44,506 bases of DNA from Phenylobacterium deserti. Lineage in GTDB: Bacteria > Pseudomonadota > Alphaproteobacteria > Caulobacterales > Caulobacteraceae. The translations under genes and the position numbers were made by a program. Numbering within the stretch: the stretch's first letter is position 1; every line of letters starts with the position of its first letter. Below are positions 44,365 to 44,506 of the stretch, one piece after another. The notes under the pieces are model-generated. The model did no database searches. It worked only from the letters and a program-made list of their open reading frames with translations, and was not told the DNA's origin. Location of the stretch: the NCBI GenBank assembly GCA_943332615.1, contig CALQQB010000033.1, positions 1 to 44,506 of the forward strand, given 5' to 3'.

Positions 44365-44506
44365 TGTGAGCTCTCAATAGGTTGTCCATCCGACCCTGAC
44401 CGGGGAAGCTGTGGTTGTGAAGCTACAGGGTCTCAGGAGGGGGTCGGATGAACGTCCACAAGAATGCCCGTCTGACGGTGCACAGTCGAGGCGAGTTGGT
44501 GCGGCG
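44365..44506 (+). mobile_element. IS481-family insertion sequence, left end (runs off the window)
   Basis: The element starts TGTGAGCTCTCAATAGGTTG, closely resembling the terminal repeat of Bordetella IS481 (TGTGA...TCAATAGGTTGT). About 84 bases later the transposase begins. Only 142 bases of the element are in the window. Confidence 0.85.
44448..44506 (+). CDS. IS481-family transposase, N-terminal fragment
   Basis: From ATG 44448 the frame reads MNVHKNARLTVHSRGELVRR up to the window edge, the usual N-terminus of IS481 transposases (MN-x-HKNARLT). AGGAGGGGG upstream is the ribosome-binding site. The catalytic DDE core lies outside the window. Confidence 0.85.
   Translation, partial: MNVHKNARLTVHSRGELVR

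Overview
The window looks like a contig from a GC-rich alphaproteobacterium of the Caulobacteraceae type (Caulobacter/Phenylobacterium). The grounds are strong GC bias, three large TonB-dependent receptors, a GTTC-N7-GTTC LexA-type box, and the housekeeping blocks panB-(TPR)-bamB-der, radA-cvpA-purF, dnaB-alr and rpsF-rpsR-rplI. The genus is an inference from gene content. Both ends lie inside insertion sequences: an IS110-type transposase start at the left, and an IS481-type left end at the right.

Layout. 0.2-3.0 kb: a translationally coupled minus-strand operon of a MotA/TolQ/ExbB-like channel, a MotB-like partner with an unrecognised periplasmic domain, and an exported alpha/beta hydrolase. 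3.3-16.3 kb: an accessory catabolic region with an exported cytochrome c, an NAD-type shikimate dehydrogenase, a TonB receptor, a QuiC-type 3-dehydroshikimate dehydratase, a PepSY-like membrane protein, a VOC protein, a ThuA-like exported protein and two exported esterases. A MaoC gene and an SOS-box gene of unknown function sit inside it. Palindromes close to TACGAACTAGTTCGTA recur in front of the transcription units of this region, twice inside a recognisable -35/-10 spacer. This points to one regulon. The TetR gene at 16.3-17.0 kb is the nearest candidate regulator.

17.2-24.4 kb: ethanolamine ammonia-lyase (eutB, eutC), an acyl-CoA synthetase and a second TonB receptor. 24.4-36.5 kb: mostly conserved genes, namely a DUF2164/ArsC-like divergent pair, an ECF sigma factor with an overlapping membrane protein, panB, a TPR membrane protein, bamB, der, then a minus-strand run radA-cvpA-purF-transporter-SDR. 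36.5-37.3 kb holds a probable decayed membrane-protein gene. 37.3-43.9 kb: alr, dnaB, a third TonB receptor and the rpsF-rpsR-rplI ribosomal operon. A small exported protein follows, with an IS481-like element inserted just after its stop codon.

How the accessory genes could work together (inference): an outer-membrane receptor imports a plant-derived aromatic or alicyclic compound, the exported esterases release shikimate- or quinate-type acids, the NAD-linked dehydrogenase makes 3-dehydroshikimate, and QuiC converts that to protocatechuate. No quinate dehydrogenase, 3-dehydroquinate dehydratase or protocatechuate ring-cleavage genes are in the window, so the pathway would have to be completed elsewhere.
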